Position numbers and translations under genes: made by a program | Shown: in pieces, positions 7,665-16,599 of the stretch | Layout of the letters: each line of letters starts with the position of its first letter | Numbering within the stretch: position 1 is the stretch's first letter | The notes under the pieces: generated by a model | What the model saw: the letters and a program-made list of their open reading frames with translations, nothing else | Database searches by the model: none | What the model was told of the DNA's origin: nothing | Source: JBCCMB01 sp039026555 | GTDB taxonomy: Bacteria; Pseudomonadota; Alphaproteobacteria; Caulobacterales; Hyphomonadaceae | Assembly (NCBI GenBank): GCA_039026555.1 | Contig: JBCCMB010000022.1 | Location: 1 to 27,795, forward strand | Reading direction: 5' to 3' | Length of the DNA stretch: 27,795 nucleotides

Positions 7665-8827
7665 GATGCGCGCCTAATTGTGATGTCGCCGATACGGCGA
7701 TTTCCAACTTGCCGCGATCCGCCCTCAGTCGTCTCACCGCCCGCCGCTTGCAACGCCTCCTTAAACGCCTCGAAATCATCATAAGCGCCAAACCTTACGC
7801 TCATTCGGATTTCACCGTCTTGTGCGTCGAACCTAAGGCTTTCCAGCGACAAATCGCTCACCCCGTCGAGCGCGCTTGCGATCATGCTCGATAGGATTAG
7901 GAAATCAGGATCACCGACGCCGCCAGTCTGGGTCGCCGCCCTCAATTGCGCGCGCGGGTTGACGACGCGCGTGATCTCTGGGAACGCTGCTCGAAGCGTG
8001 GTCGCCGTCTCCGCATTCAACTGTTTTGCTTTTTCATTCAGCGCCGCACCCTCGGCGACATTGAGCGCAATAAAGGCCATCGCAGCGCTTGCTGCGAGCG
8101 CGGACGGCGCGCGCCATTGACGCCAATCGATGTTGGTCTGTTTGCGAGCAGCGTACGCGCCCTGCAACAAGTTCACGCCATTCGTCTTGGCCGCCTGCTC
8201 TGCAAGCGCGTCCAAGCGCGCCTCCTCGCTCTCCTGCGCCTGAAAACCATCGATCGCAGAACTGTCCGCGTCTTGCTCGGCGCGCGCGATGATGGCGCGG
8301 ACAGCGTCCGTTTTAAGCGCATCATCTATCGCAGCGCCCCACCCGCCGTGACGCAAAAGCGTCCGTCCGCCAACGCGACCGCCCAATAAGACATCGTCAT
8401 CGCCTGGGACCAACAAGTAATCAGGCGTCGCGATGTCTGGACGCAGCGAAACGCCCGAAAATGTGGACAACCAATCTTGCAGCAACGTTTCATCGACGGC
8501 GTAGACATATCGTTTCGAGCCATCCGTCGCGGCCGCAGCGCCAAGCGCGACATGGACGTCTTCAATGTCCGACGCGAGCTCATCCTCAATCGCAAAAGGC
8601 GCGATGGAGACGGCCTGCTTTTCGGATCGCGCGGACAAGACGACCGCTCGCGCTGTCACCATTTCGCCGGGCAGTACGAGAACCAGTGTCGATCCGTTGG
8701 ATTTTTCCGCGAGCGTTTCTAAATCGTCGGTTCCGCGCTCGGTCACGCGTCCGCCGGACGCGACGCGGCGCCATATCAGAGGGTCAACCGGCCTTACGCC
8801 GGCGAACGCTACAAAACACCCACTCAT
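7661..8827 (-). CDS. gspL: Type II secretion system protein L
   Basis: 388 residues. It has a cytoplasmic actin-like domain (about 1-235) with the family's VLVLPGEMVTARAVVLSARSEKQA followed by AIEDELASDIEDVHVA, which is the usual 'PG..V......LP....q....lp..lEe.la.d.e..H.a' pattern. A TM near SALAASAAMAFIALNV (about 248-264) follows, then a periplasmic coiled segment and a ferredoxin-like domain at the C-terminus (LSLESLRFDAQDGEIRMSV). GspL binds the GspE ATPase and GspM. The start overlaps the gspK stop as ATGA, and the stop overlaps gspM. Confidence 0.92.
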   Translation of the reverse strand: MSGCFVAFAGVRPVDPLIWRRVASGGRVTERGTDDLETLAEKSNGSTLVLVLPGEMVTARAVVLSARSEKQAVSIAPFAIEDELASDIEDVHVALGAAAATDGSKRYVYAVDETLLQDWLSTFSGVSLRPDIATPDYLLVPGDDDVLLGGRVGGRTLLRHGGWGAAIDDALKTDAVRAIIARAEQDADSSAIDGFQAQESEEARLDALAEQAAKTNGVNLLQGAYAARKQTNIDWRQWRAPSALAASAAMAFIALNVAEGAALNEKAKQLNAETATTLRAAFPEITRVVNPRAQLRAATQTGGVGDPDFLILSSMIASALDGVSDLSLESLRFDAQDGEIRMSVRFGAYDDFEAFKEALQAAGGETTEGGSRQVGNRRIGDITIRRAS

Positions 8828-9828
8828 TCAGGCGACCCATATCGACGCGAGACTGTGGTGATGTCCCCAGTCTTCGAGATTTGCAAGCTGGAGGACACTC
8901 CGATTGCAGCGTCATAGCGCGTGACCACCGCCGACACGTCATAAACATCTGATCGAAGCGCAAACATTAGGTCCTGATCATCCCGCTCGTCTTCCGGATC
9001 GATAAGCCCTGCTAAAACCAGAAAATCATTAACTGAAGGATATCCGCCGAGCGGGCGTTCACCGATCAGCCGAAATGCGTCGTTTGGATCATAACCGTCT
9101 CCAAGATAGACCTGGAGCAGTAGTGCATCTTCAATTTCGAGCGTATTAATGTTGAGCGACGCTAATTCCGTGGTCGGCCGCGCGCAGACGAAATGATCAA
9201 GGGCGTCGACCAAATCCGGCGTGTATCCCGAGAGACTGCGTAATTCCGATACATCAGCCAACAATTGACCACTGGTCCGATAGGGCGCCGGCAAAGCGGC
9301 GTAATAGTAATCCTCGGCGCCCCCGAAATTTGGGGTGGAATCGGTGTCGATCCAATCGACGAGCGTGCCTGCGAGCATCTCCGCCTCACCCGTCGGAACC
9401 CCTACTCCTTCCAATAATCGCATATAGACAGCCGCCGTCCGCGTATCGGCCACAAACCCGCCCACACCTTCAAAGTCGACGACCGCGTTCAAGTTGAAGC
9501 AATTTGCGCCGTCACGCACACGTCCTTCAATCACGCCGCCGTCAATTGGAAAGACCAGCGGCCGGCGGACCCATTCATCCAAAGCGGGATTGGCGCCGTC
9601 GCCAGTTTTCCAAGCGGCCTTCAAGGTCGCGGACGCCAATTCCTCTGCGCCTAGGGCATAAAGACGCGCTTGTTCGCGATTTTCGATGTTTGACGCGACA
9701 CGCACCGCAAACTTCATACTCTCAAGCACCGATAGCGCCGCGACCGACATCACAGATACGATTATAAGCGCCATGATAAGCGCAGCGCCACGTTCGGACG
9801 TGGAAGACGGCGAGCGCCGGACCAACAT
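8824..9828 (-). CDS. gspK: Type II secretion minor pseudopilin K
   Basis: 334 residues, the large minor pseudopilin that caps the pseudopilus tip with GspI and GspJ. The leader MLVRRSPSSTSERG is followed by the hydrophobic ALIMALIIVSVMSVAAL. As is usual for GspK, residue +5 is not Glu. Downstream are the expected CFNLNAVV and W.DTDSTPNFGGAEDYYYA (family 'DWID.D..p...GaED.yY'), RTSGQLLADVSELR and LNINTLEI. It starts 3 nt after the gspJ stop and overlaps gspL by 4 nt. Confidence 0.95.
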   Translation of the reverse strand: MLVRRSPSSTSERGAALIMALIIVSVMSVAALSVLESMKFAVRVASNIENREQARLYALGAEELASATLKAAWKTGDGANPALDEWVRRPLVFPIDGGVIEGRVRDGANCFNLNAVVDFEGVGGFVADTRTAAVYMRLLEGVGVPTGEAEMLAGTLVDWIDTDSTPNFGGAEDYYYAALPAPYRTSGQLLADVSELRSLSGYTPDLVDALDHFVCARPTTELASLNINTLEIEDALLLQVYLGDGYDPNDAFRLIGERPLGGYPSVNDFLVLAGLIDPEDERDDQDLMFALRSDVYDVSAVVTRYDAAIGVSSSLQISKTGDITTVSRRYGSPE

Positions 9829-9831
9829 GCG

Positions 9832-10452
9832 TTAAAGCCCCGCCGGCGTTAGAAAGACTGACCGGATCTGACCGAAACGCGACAAGGTGAGATTCAGCGC
9901 AATGGCCGGCGGGGCATCCAAACCTGCAGCATCGGCGCTTGTCGGAGACCAAGCGCGCATCCAGCCAGCGCCGCCAAAATACTCGACCGTCAAATCGTCG
10001 ACGCCATTCAATAAAACGCGATCGCGATAAGGCGTGCCTGGCGTTGCATCGATCCGCGCGCGGCTACGCCTGATCAGCGCGCCGTCTTCAAACCGATATT
10101 CCACATACTGCAAAGCCGACGCGCCTGCGACATCGAGCTCTACCGGCGCCTCGCGGCCATTGCGAACGAACGACATGACAAGACGGTCGTCCAAACCGCC
10201 GTCTGCGAACGCCCGGCGGGGATCTCCGCCGAAAGCATCGCGCGCCCTTCGCGAAGTGACTTGCGCCAAATCGCTTCGGATCACCGCGCGCGCCAATTCA
10301 AGCTCCTGAACGGCGTCGACCGCGTTTTCCGCCGCCGCCTTAGACGCCAACGCGCTATTCATCATCATGAGCCCCATAATGGAGAGCACCGCCATTATGA
10401 AGGTTGTGATCAAGACCTCGATCAATGTGAAGCCGGATTGATGATCGCTCAT
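9832..10452 (-). CDS. gspJ: Type II secretion minor pseudopilin J
   Basis: 206 residues. The prepilin signal MSDHQSG is cut before FTLIEVLITTFIMAVLSIMGL, with Glu at +5. The pseudopilin body has RSDLAQV and a C-terminal LTVEYFGGAGWMRAW, typical of GspJ ('F.Y.d..g.W...W'). A substrate of the prepilin peptidase. ATGA overlap with gspI. Confidence 0.94.
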   Translation of the reverse strand: MSDHQSGFTLIEVLITTFIMAVLSIMGLMMMNSALASKAAAENAVDAVQELELARAVIRSDLAQVTSRRARDAFGGDPRRAFADGGLDDRLVMSFVRNGREAPVELDVAGASALQYVEYRFEDGALIRRSRARIDATPGTPYRDRVLLNGVDDLTVEYFGGAGWMRAWSPTSADAAGLDAPPAIALNLTLSRFGQIRSVFLTPAGL

Positions 10453-10850
10453 TCCAAACCCCGATACGCTGTTCGAGACACGGCGCCACCGAGCAAATCG
10501 CCTTCTTGATCAAGCTCTTGGGCCGACACGGTGACTTCGACAATCAAGGGATTGGCGGTTTCACTTATAGTTTGTGTCCAGCGCCAGGAGCGGCCGGCCA
10601 TCTCAACGTCGTCCGTTTCGTCGCCGAGCACGACTCTATTTTGGCTCGACAGAACGCCCGCCAGCTGATTGTCGGCTACAATCGAGGCGATCGCTCGGCG
10701 TTCGATAAATTGCGCCGTTCGCGCGTTCTCGGTTGAGGCGTGAACCAATCCTAGACCTGCGATTGAAAACACGCTCAAGGCCGCAAGGACTTCCACCAAT
10801 GTGAAGCCGGCTTGCGCTTGCGGTCTTAGGGGATCGCCATTTGCGTTCAT
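10449..10850 (-). CDS. gspI: Type II secretion minor pseudopilin I
   Basis: 133 residues, the usual length. The leader MNANGDPLRPQAQAG is processed before FTLVEVLAALSVFSIAGL, with Glu at +5. The body has the GspI hallmark IADNQLAG-like stretch (IASIVADNQLAG) and W.WTQTISET. Starts with an ATGA overlap of the gspH stop and ends with the same overlap of gspJ. Confidence 0.94.
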   Translation of the reverse strand: MNANGDPLRPQAQAGFTLVEVLAALSVFSIAGLGLVHASTENARTAQFIERRAIASIVADNQLAGVLSSQNRVVLGDETDDVEMAGRSWRWTQTISETANPLIVEVTVSAQELDQEGDLLGGAVSRTAYRGLE

Positions 10851-11380
10851 GACGCGGATCCATTTTCTATCGCAACCGAAACGCGCCCCGCCTCGTCGAC
10901 GCCGACGACATAGCGGTCGCGGCCATCCATAAATTCAACCGCGACGGCGGTCGTTTCACCCGTTGGCGAAAACACCAGATACAATTGGTCTAGCTCGCTT
11001 GTTCCGTTTTCGACTTGATCTTCCACACCGCCCGAATCCTTGTCCAAAACGCGCATATTTATGTGGTCGGACGGGTCGCTGCCTCCTATAAGGGTCGTCT
11101 CTTCGCTGAGCCTTTCCCAAGCACCGCGCCGATACCGATCAAAACGATAGCGACGCTGGGCGGCGATCCACCCCACCGGTTCGCCCGAGGCAATACTCTC
11201 ACGTCCGGCTTGGCGAAACGCGGTCGCAAGCGTTTCAGCGGCCTCCAATCCCTTCGACGATTGGCTGGGCAAGGACATGATAATTGTCCCTGACAACAAT
11301 CCGATGATGAACAAGACAACCATCAGCTCCACCAATGTGAAGCCGGCTTGAGACGCGGCGGCGGCCCGGTTCAGCGCCAA
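10847..11380 (-). CDS. gspH: Type II secretion minor pseudopilin H
   Basis: 177 residues. The leader MALNRAAAASQAG is followed by FTLVELMVVLFIIGLLSGTII, with Glu at +5. The GspH domain shows LATAFRQAGRESIASGEPVGW and a C-terminal FSPTGETTAVAVEF. The only in-frame start that leaves a leader is TTG at 11380, which overlaps the end of gspG by 10 nt. GspH joins the pseudopilus tip to the GspG shaft. Confidence 0.92.
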   Translation of the reverse strand: MALNRAAAASQAGFTLVELMVVLFIIGLLSGTIIMSLPSQSSKGLEAAETLATAFRQAGRESIASGEPVGWIAAQRRYRFDRYRRGAWERLSEETTLIGGSDPSDHINMRVLDKDSGGVEDQVENGTSELDQLYLVFSPTGETTAVAVEFMDGRDRYVVGVDEAGRVSVAIENGSAS

Positions 11381-11859
11381 TTTCCGATGTCCGCATCAAG
11401 CCCTTCGCCGTCAAGCTGGCCATCCGCGCCCAGGGAATAGACATCCACCACACCGCGCTCGCCGGGATAGACATATTGGTAGGGATTGCCCCATGGATCC
11501 AACGGCAACCGCTTAATGAAGCCTTCGGCCGGATACCGTTCTGGCTGCGACAACCCGTCCGGCGCCGCCGTCAACGCTTCCAAGCCTTGCTCGATGCTTG
11601 GATAGGCCAGCATTTGCAAGCGATAGCGATCTAGGCTGTTTTCGAGGGTCGCGACATCGGCTTGAGCTTTGCGCACCCTCGCTTCATCGGCGTTGCCGAC
11701 AACATTTACGAGCACAACTGTGGCCAACAACCCCATGATGAAGACCACCACCATCAGTTCAACCAGCGTAAACCCGTCTTCGCCGCGGGTCTTATCTTGG
11801 ATCTCGCTTGGCTGTTCCACGTCATAACTCCACATCGCTATTCGTCGCCAATTTATCAC
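11371..11859 (-). CDS. gspG: Type II secretion major pseudopilin G
   Basis: 162 residues from a GTG at 11859 that overlaps the gspF stop (GTGA), or 154 from the ATG at 11835. Both are possible, and neither has a strong ribosome site. The processing site follows EDG: FTLVELMVVVFIMGLLATVVL, Glu at +5. The body is classic GspG: DVATLENSLDRYRLQMLAYPS.EQGLEAL and LPLDPWGNPYQYVYPGE. An Asp-rich end (YSLGADGQLDGEG.DADIGNW) holds the calcium site. The leader of 21-29 residues is long for a major pseudopilin. It forms the pseudopilus shaft. Confidence 0.95.
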   Translation of the reverse strand: MINWRRIAMWSYDVEQPSEIQDKTRGEDGFTLVELMVVVFIMGLLATVVLVNVVGNADEARVRKAQADVATLENSLDRYRLQMLAYPSIEQGLEALTAAPDGLSQPERYPAEGFIKRLPLDPWGNPYQYVYPGERGVVDVYSLGADGQLDGEGLDADIGNWR

Positions 11860-13067
11860 AATAACGCCGCCGAATTGAGCTGAAGGATCGGCAACATAAT
11901 CGCTAAGATGATCAGCATCACGACGCCGCCCATAATGATCGTAATCATGGGCTCAAGCATTCCCAGCGCGACGCTAGATATGTTCTCAAACTCGTTCTCC
12001 AAATACTCGCCGCCTTTGTCGAACATGCGCCCCAAATCGCCGCCGGCCTCGCCGCTGGCGGCCATGTGGGTCATCAGCGGCGGGAAAGCGCCGGTGCGGG
12101 ACATCGCCGCGCTGAGCGATCCGCCTTCACGCACAGCCTCAGCGATCTGATCCACTGCATCGCGCATCACCAGATTCGGCGTCGTTTCGCGTGCGGCCGC
12201 CAAACAATCCAGAACGGGGGCGCCGGACATCGCCAAAGTTGCGAACGTTCTTGAAAATCGCGCCGCTGCGACACTGCGCGTGACTTTGCCCAAAACTGGC
12301 AGCGTCAGCACAAATCGGTCGACGCGACGTTTGAAAACATCCGTCTTAAGGGCCTGCGACATGAGGAAAATCGCACCACCCACCCCGCCAAGCAAAAGCC
12401 AACCATAGGTTCGCAAAAACTCTGAGCCGCCGAGCATGATTCGCGTCAGTAAGGGCAATTGCTGACCAAGGGTGTCAAACTGTTCGACGACCTGAGGGAC
12501 GACCACAACGAGCAAAGCGATGATAACGGCGATCGCCACAAACGCTAACGCCGCAGGATAAATCAGCGCCGACACAACTTTGCGATTCATGGCGTCGCTG
12601 GCTTCGAGGTAATCGGCTAGGCGCTCCATCACGGGGCCCAAAGCCCCAGCGTTTTCTCCGGCTGCAACGACGGCGCGATAGAGCGGCGGAAAGGATTTAC
12701 GCTCAGATTTCAGCGCATCCGACAATGAGCGTCCTTCCATCACGCCGGCCCGCACCGAAGCCAAGACTGAGCGTGTTGTGTTTCCCTCCGACGCCTCCGC
12801 GACGGCGGCCAAGGCCTCCTCTACTGGAGATCCCGACGAAATCAGCATGGCGAGTTGCCGTGTCGCCAGCACAAGATTTTTCGATTTGAGCTTGCGTCCG
12901 CCGCGTCCGCTGGGCTTGTCCGCCGCTTCAATGGTCGGCGACACCTTGATTGGCGTCAGCGATTGGCGCCGCAGTTCGCGTCGAGCCGCTTTCACGCTGT
13001 CGGCGCTGACAACGCCTTTCTTCGTGCGGCCGCCCGCATCCAGAGCTTGGTACTCAAACGCCGCCAT
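11856..13067 (-). CDS. gspF: Type II secretion inner-membrane platform protein F
   Basis: 403 residues, polytopic. The start MAAFEYQALDAGGRTKKGVVSADS is the family opening. Two T2SSF domains follow, with TMs near 168-190, 220-238 and 372-397. Motifs are LATRQLAMLISSGSPVEEALAAV, MNRKVVSALIYPAAL, RFSRTFATLAMSGAPVLD and MTHMAASGEAGG.LGRMFDKGGEYLENEFE. GspF couples GspE to pseudopilus assembly. It starts 14 nt inside the end of gspE. Confidence 0.96.
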   Translation of the reverse strand: MAAFEYQALDAGGRTKKGVVSADSVKAARRELRRQSLTPIKVSPTIEAADKPSGRGGRKLKSKNLVLATRQLAMLISSGSPVEEALAAVAEASEGNTTRSVLASVRAGVMEGRSLSDALKSERKSFPPLYRAVVAAGENAGALGPVMERLADYLEASDAMNRKVVSALIYPAALAFVAIAVIIALLVVVVPQVVEQFDTLGQQLPLLTRIMLGGSEFLRTYGWLLLGGVGGAIFLMSQALKTDVFKRRVDRFVLTLPVLGKVTRSVAAARFSRTFATLAMSGAPVLDCLAAARETTPNLVMRDAVDQIAEAVREGGSLSAAMSRTGAFPPLMTHMAASGEAGGDLGRMFDKGGEYLENEFENISSVALGMLEPMITIIMGGVVMLIILAIMLPILQLNSAALL

Positions 13068-14550
13068 CGCCGTCTCCGGCTTGACGCGCCACTCGCAGAA
13101 CCTCTTCTGAAGAGGACAGTCCAGCGATCACATGTTGTGCGCCGGATGCCAGGAGTGAGGCGGTGTTTGCAAACGCATGGCTCTCCATGTCCTGCTCGCG
13201 GGCATCGTCATGGACCATGGATCGAAGCTTGGCGTCCATCACGATCAATTCATAGACGCCTAAGCGACCGGAATAGCCTAGTCCGCCGCATGCGTCGCAA
13301 CCCGTCGCGCGATAGAAGATAAGGCCCGGCTTATGCTCGAGGCCGAGCGCGGCTGTCTCGCGCGCATCTGGCTCATAAGGCGTTCGGCAGGCGGGGCATA
13401 AACGTCGCACCAAGCGTTGAGCGACAATGGCGGTTAGCGTAGACGACAGCAAAAACGGCTCAACGCCCATATCGCGCAGGCGCGTGACCGCCGCCGCCGC
13501 GGAATTTGTGTGCACGGTTGAAAGTACCAAATGGCCCGTCAAACTGGCCTGAACGGCGATTTGAGCGGTCTCCGCATCACGTATCTCTCCGACCATAACG
13601 ATGTCGGGATCCTGGCGCAGGATAGCGCGCAGTCCAGTTGCGAAGGTCATACCGACCTTGGTGTTTACCTGGGTCTGGCCCACGCCGTCCAAGCCGTACT
13701 CGATCGGATCCTCGACGGTAAGAATGTTGCGAGATTGATCGTTCAACAGCGTCAACGCGCCGTAAAGCGTCGTCGTTTTGCCCGACCCGGTCGGACCCGT
13801 GACCAAAATAATGCCGTTGGGCTGTTTCAGCGCGTCCTTGAAGCGTTCCAGCATATCGGCCGGCATGCCTAAATCGTCCAGATCAAGGCGCGCCTGTTCT
13901 TTGTCGAGCAGACGCATCACAACGCGTTCGCCATATCGAGACGGAAGTGTTGAGATCCGTACGTCGATCGCGCGCCCCCCGAGCGACAAGGACACCCGAC
14001 CATCTTGCGGCACACGCTTTTCCGCGATGTCCAACCGCGCCATCACCTTGATACGCGACACCAGCAGCGGAGCTACGCGCCGCGACGGCGACAGAACTTC
14101 GCGCATCATGCCGTCAATTCGCAGCCTGACCGACAAACGATCCTCAAAGGGCTCGATGTGAACGTCGGACGCTTTCGTTCGCACCGCCTCTGCGATCACG
14201 CCATTGATGAATCGAATTATCGGCGCATCGTCTGAACTGTCGAGAAGGTCTGCATTTTCAGTCAAGCCGGCTGCGAGACTGTCCAAATCTCCGTCCTCGC
14301 CAAGCACGTCGTCTATTTCAGACGCGTCCATACCGTCATTGGCGTAGACTTCCGACAAGACCCGATCATAGGCTTCGGGCGCCAAGGTCTCGACGCCCGA
14401 CACAGGCCCGGAGACGCGACGCGCTTCTAAAATCGCAAAGGGGTCGGACCCGCGACGAACGCCCAGCTGGGCGCCGGCGCCGCCGTTGAACAATACGACG
14501 CCGCGTTCTTTTGCAAACGCGTAGCTCAATCGCACACTTTGGTCAGACAC
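13054..14550 (-). CDS. gspE: Type II secretion ATPase E
   Basis: 498 residues, starting at GTG 14550. Hexameric AAA-like ATPase powering pseudopilus assembly at the inner face. Order of domains: a short N1E-like region (1-105), N2E with SDVHIEPFEDRLSVRLRIDG (128-147), then the core. The core has Walker A GPTGSGKT (252-259), the Asp box VEDPIEY (279-285), Walker B IVMVGEIRD (317-325) and the His box LTGHLVLSTVHTN (337-349). The tetracysteine metal site CPAC...CDAC is at 385, 388, 418 and 421. The N-terminal N1E GspL-binding region is shorter than in some homologues. 35 nt separate it from gspD. Confidence 0.97.
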   Translation of the reverse strand: MSDQSVRLSYAFAKERGVVLFNGGAGAQLGVRRGSDPFAILEARRVSGPVSGVETLAPEAYDRVLSEVYANDGMDASEIDDVLGEDGDLDSLAAGLTENADLLDSSDDAPIIRFINGVIAEAVRTKASDVHIEPFEDRLSVRLRIDGMMREVLSPSRRVAPLLVSRIKVMARLDIAEKRVPQDGRVSLSLGGRAIDVRISTLPSRYGERVVMRLLDKEQARLDLDDLGMPADMLERFKDALKQPNGIILVTGPTGSGKTTTLYGALTLLNDQSRNILTVEDPIEYGLDGVGQTQVNTKVGMTFATGLRAILRQDPDIVMVGEIRDAETAQIAVQASLTGHLVLSTVHTNSAAAAVTRLRDMGVEPFLLSSTLTAIVAQRLVRRLCPACRTPYEPDARETAALGLEHKPGLIFYRATGCDACGGLGYSGRLGVYELIVMDAKLRSMVHDDAREQDMESHAFANTASLLASGAQHVIAGLSSSEEVLRVARQAGDGDGGV

Positions 14551-14585
14551 GCGGCTTTCGCCTTTCGCTTGCGCCTTACGCAGGC

Positions 14586-16574
14586 TTAGTCATCAACGCC
14601 TAAAACATCTCGCATGAAACTGTCGAGATTGGACTGCCCCTCCGGCGACTTGGAGAATTCGCCAGAGCGCGCATAGTCAAGTTTCCGCCCCGTTGCACGC
14701 CGAGCGGTTTCCACATCACGCACCACGGTAGGACGCAAAAAGACCATCAAATTCGTCCGCTGCACCGCGCGCCCTTCGCTTCGAAAGGCGCGTCCAAGAA
14801 TTGGTATGTCTCCAAGCAGCGGGATTTTCGAATCCGAGATTGATTCTTCTTCTTGGATAAGACCGCCCAAGACGATGAGCTCGCCATCATCCGCTAGAAC
14901 GGTTGTCGAGACTTCGCGTTTGTTTGTGATTAGGTCGGTCGATGTAGACGTGATTGGCCCAAACACCGATGAGACCTCTTGGCGAATATCCAGCTTTATG
15001 CTGTCTCCGTCTCCAATTTGGGGCGTCACCTCCAATTGAACGCCGACATCTTCGCGTTCAACGGTCCGGAATGGATTGTTGTTGTTTGACGACAAGGCCT
15101 CGCCGGTTGTGATCGGGATCTCCTGACCCACTAAGATCGACGCGGTTTCATTGTCCAAGGTCAGCACAGACGGCGTCGACAGCAAATTGGAGGCTGTATC
15201 GTCTTCAACGGCGTTGATGATCGCGCCAAAAAAGCGGCCGTTATTGTTGACGCCTGCAGCGACCGCCAGCGCGCCGTTCGCGCTGGCGAGCTGCGACGCC
15301 GCCAGGCTAGCCAATTCAGCTCCTGGTCCTGTAGCGCCATCATCAAAACCGTCCTGCGTCACCGCTCCGGCAAGCGTTAGCAAACTGACGGGGGAATTGG
15401 CGAAATTGCTGCTCACCAGAGGCAAATCGCTATCTCCGCCGCCGATGGCGAACTGAACGCCCAATTCTCGCGCGGTGTTGTCCGAAAGTTCGACGATCAC
15501 CGCCTCGACCAGAACTTGCGCCCTACGCACGTCCAAATCCGAAACGACGTCCTCAAGCTGTCGAAGAATTCGCGAATCCGCGCTAATCACAAGCGCGTTG
15601 GTCGGCTCATGCACCGCTATAGTCGGTTGCGCTTTAACGCCGCCGTCAGGTGCGGCCGCGGCGGCCATCGTCGCGCCAAGGCTTTCAAGAATCGGGGCGA
15701 GCTCCGCCGCGTCGGCATTTTTGAGCGCGATCACTTTGAGCGTATCTGCGTTAGACTGATTATCCGTGTCGAGCTGACGGACGATCTCTGCGACGCGGGC
15801 GACGTCAGACGCCTCCCCGCGCAGTACGATCGAATTATTGCTGTCGACGGACAACGCCCCGACATCGTAATCAAACGCACCGCTTTGCCCGACGTCTAAG
15901 CCATTGACGATCTTCGCCATCTCCGCCGCCGGCATATTGTTCAAAGCGACCGTAACAACAGAGGATCGGTCCTGGTCGAGCTGTCCCACGACTTGTCGAA
16001 CACGATCTATGTTTGCGGCGTAATCGACAATGATGACCGAGTTTGAACGTGGGCTTGCGGTGATCTGACCCTGCGGATTGGTCAAGGGCTTGATCATCTT
16101 CGCCGCCTCAACCGCGTCGAAATTGCGCAAACTGATAACGGTGGTTTCGAACTGGTCGCCGCCTGCGCCGGAGGCGACAAAGCCGGCCGCCGCCGACGCG
16201 GTTTGTTCTGGAACAACTTTGTAAGCCCCGCCCTGCGTCGGGATGGCGGTGAACCCGTGCACGCGCAAGGTTGAGAGGAAAACCTGGAACACTTCCGCAG
16301 TGGATAGTGGCGCTTGGGAAGAGACGGTCACCCGGCCGCGCACGCTTGGATGAACGATAAACGTATAGCCCGTGATCGCTGAAACATCGTCGATGAGCAC
16401 TGACATCTCGACATCACGGAGGTTCATGATGTGCGCGCCGGCGGCGCGATCCGACCCAACCGACGTCTCGCCCAAATCATCCGCCGATGCGATCCCTCCC
16501 ATAGGCCCCAAAAAGCCGCCGAGCGCGAGCGCGATTATGCCTTGCGAGACTTGTTTTGTTTGATTGTTCCGCAT
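14586..16574 (-). CDS. gspD: Type II secretion outer-membrane secretin D
   Basis: 662 residues from ATG 16574, which has AGAGGC 6 nt upstream. A GTG two codons earlier would overlap that site. It has a signal peptide (ends GIASADD) and an N0 domain (about 46-115, LRDVEMSVLIDDVSAITGYTF). Three N1-N3 repeats follow (VISLRNFDAVEAAKMIKPL, VVTVALNNMPAAEMAKIVNGL, VIALKNADAAELAPILESLG), with the secretin domain from VEAVIVELSD on. That domain includes LLSTPSVLTLDNETASILVGQEIP and the conserved VPLLGDIP-like IPLLGDIPILGRAF. An S-domain may be present at the end, but no GspS pilotin gene was recognised. Confidence 0.97.
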   Translation of the reverse strand: MRNNQTKQVSQGIIALALGGFLGPMGGIASADDLGETSVGSDRAAGAHIMNLRDVEMSVLIDDVSAITGYTFIVHPSVRGRVTVSSQAPLSTAEVFQVFLSTLRVHGFTAIPTQGGAYKVVPEQTASAAAGFVASGAGGDQFETTVISLRNFDAVEAAKMIKPLTNPQGQITASPRSNSVIIVDYAANIDRVRQVVGQLDQDRSSVVTVALNNMPAAEMAKIVNGLDVGQSGAFDYDVGALSVDSNNSIVLRGEASDVARVAEIVRQLDTDNQSNADTLKVIALKNADAAELAPILESLGATMAAAAAPDGGVKAQPTIAVHEPTNALVISADSRILRQLEDVVSDLDVRRAQVLVEAVIVELSDNTARELGVQFAIGGGDSDLPLVSSNFANSPVSLLTLAGAVTQDGFDDGATGPGAELASLAASQLASANGALAVAAGVNNNGRFFGAIINAVEDDTASNLLSTPSVLTLDNETASILVGQEIPITTGEALSSNNNNPFRTVEREDVGVQLEVTPQIGDGDSIKLDIRQEVSSVFGPITSTSTDLITNKREVSTTVLADDGELIVLGGLIQEEESISDSKIPLLGDIPILGRAFRSEGRAVQRTNLMVFLRPTVVRDVETARRATGRKLDYARSGEFSKSPEGQSNLDSFMRDVLGVDD

Positions 16575-16599
16575 TTTCACGCCTCTAAAAGAACAATTG

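Noticed and set aside
7946..8389. 147-codon plus-strand frame
   Set aside because: Shadow of gspL; Arg-rich and without homology.
8461..8952. 163-codon plus-strand frame
   Set aside because: Antisense to gspL/gspK, Arg/His-rich chance frame.
12855..13322. 155-codon plus-strand frame
   Set aside because: Antisense to gspF/gspE, both certain by motif.
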